Shown here in pieces: positions 5,781 through 5,943 of a stretch of DNA of 5,943 bases (the stretch's first letter is position 1; each line of letters opens with the position of its first letter). The position numbers and the translations under genes were made by a program. The notes beneath the pieces were generated by a model. The model was not told where the DNA came from and did not search any database. It worked only from the letters and a program-made list of their open reading frames with translations. This stretch comes from Paracoccaceae bacterium (GTDB taxonomy: Bacteria; Pseudomonadota; Alphaproteobacteria; Rhodobacterales; Rhodobacteraceae): assembly GCA_029881635.1 (NCBI GenBank), contig JAOUMG010000143.1:1-5943 (forward strand), written 5' to 3'.

Positions 5781-5943
5781 TCCTCGGTCACTTTTCGCCC
5801 GCCCGCGTCCAGAAACCAGTTGTCGGGATAGGGGTACCACCAATCCTGTTTAACCGGCTTGTGATCGATGATCACCATTTTCGTGCGGCGAAACGCATCC
5901 AGCCCCTGCCGCCCCAGTTCCCGGCCAAGGCCCGAGGCCTTCC
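5777..5943 (-). CDS. Aldehyde dehydrogenase family protein, C-terminal end (partial)
   Basis: Reading the minus strand from the right edge gives 54 residues in one open frame ending at TAG 5777-5779; the rest of the gene lies outside the window. The segment KASGLGRELGRQGLDAFRRTK, preceded by a codon ending in GG, matches the conserved C-terminal block of NAD(P)+-dependent aldehyde dehydrogenases (PF00171; typically GG-K-SGxGRE-G--GL--Y---K). A tail of about 28 residues follows (MVIIDHKP, then KQDWWYPYPDNWFLDAGG), longer than in many family members. Such an enzyme would oxidise aldehydes, for example the gamma-glutamyl-aminobutyraldehyde made by a PuuB-type oxidase, which fits the polyamine genes in the window; the substrate is inferred only. 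It converges on the toxin gene with a 4-nt overlap and no terminator between them. Confidence 0.75.
   Translation of the reverse strand, partial: KASGLGRELGRQGLDAFRRTKMVIIDHKPVKQDWWYPYPDNWFLDAGGRKVTED

Noticed and set aside
5286..5843. 185-codon minus-strand open frame across the toxin gene
   Set aside because: It is antisense to the well-supported RES domain, has no recognisable domain, and also overlaps the aldehyde dehydrogenase tail in a different frame. It is a shadow of GC-rich coding sequence.

Overview
This window looks like chromosomal DNA of an alphaproteobacterium, most likely of the Rhodobacterales/Roseobacter group. That placement is inferred from the moderately high GC content, the tightly packed genes with GTG and TTG starts, and the protein types; no ribosomal or marker gene is present to confirm it. 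All sizeable genes are on the plus strand except a gene tail at the right edge.

Positions 1-4582 hold a polyamine-type uptake and catabolism operon. It opens with the 3' end of an FAD-dependent oxidoreductase of the DAO/gamma-glutamylputrescine-oxidase type. A complete four-gene ABC importer of the spermidine/putrescine (PotABCD/PotFGHI) class follows: a secreted substrate-binding protein (677-1717), an ATPase (1784-2872, TTG start), and two inner-membrane permeases (2874-3758 and 3758-4582). The last three genes lie 1 nt apart or overlap by 1 nt. GC-rich hairpins lie in the gaps on either side of the binding-protein gene (580-610 and 1733-1767). Neither has a U-tract, so they look like mRNA-processing or stabilising elements that let the binding protein be made in excess.

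Positions 4583-5780 hold a separate unit, a type II toxin-antitoxin module of the RES-Xre (MbcTA/ParST) family. An AT-rich promoter region carries an 18-bp perfect palindrome that probably serves as the autoregulatory operator. It precedes a DUF2384-type antitoxin gene, which overlaps by 4 nt a RES-domain toxin gene starting at GTG 5076. RES toxins consume NAD+ or use it to modify a target.

At the right edge (5777-5943, minus strand) is the C-terminal end of an aldehyde dehydrogenase, recognised from its SGLGRE...GLDAFRRTK motif. It converges on the toxin gene and the two coding regions overlap by 4 nt. An amine oxidase, a polyamine importer and an aldehyde dehydrogenase in one neighbourhood suggest a putrescine/gamma-glutamylputrescine degradation locus, with the toxin-antitoxin pair sitting inside it. 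No RNA gene, CRISPR array, insertion sequence or intrinsic terminator was seen.
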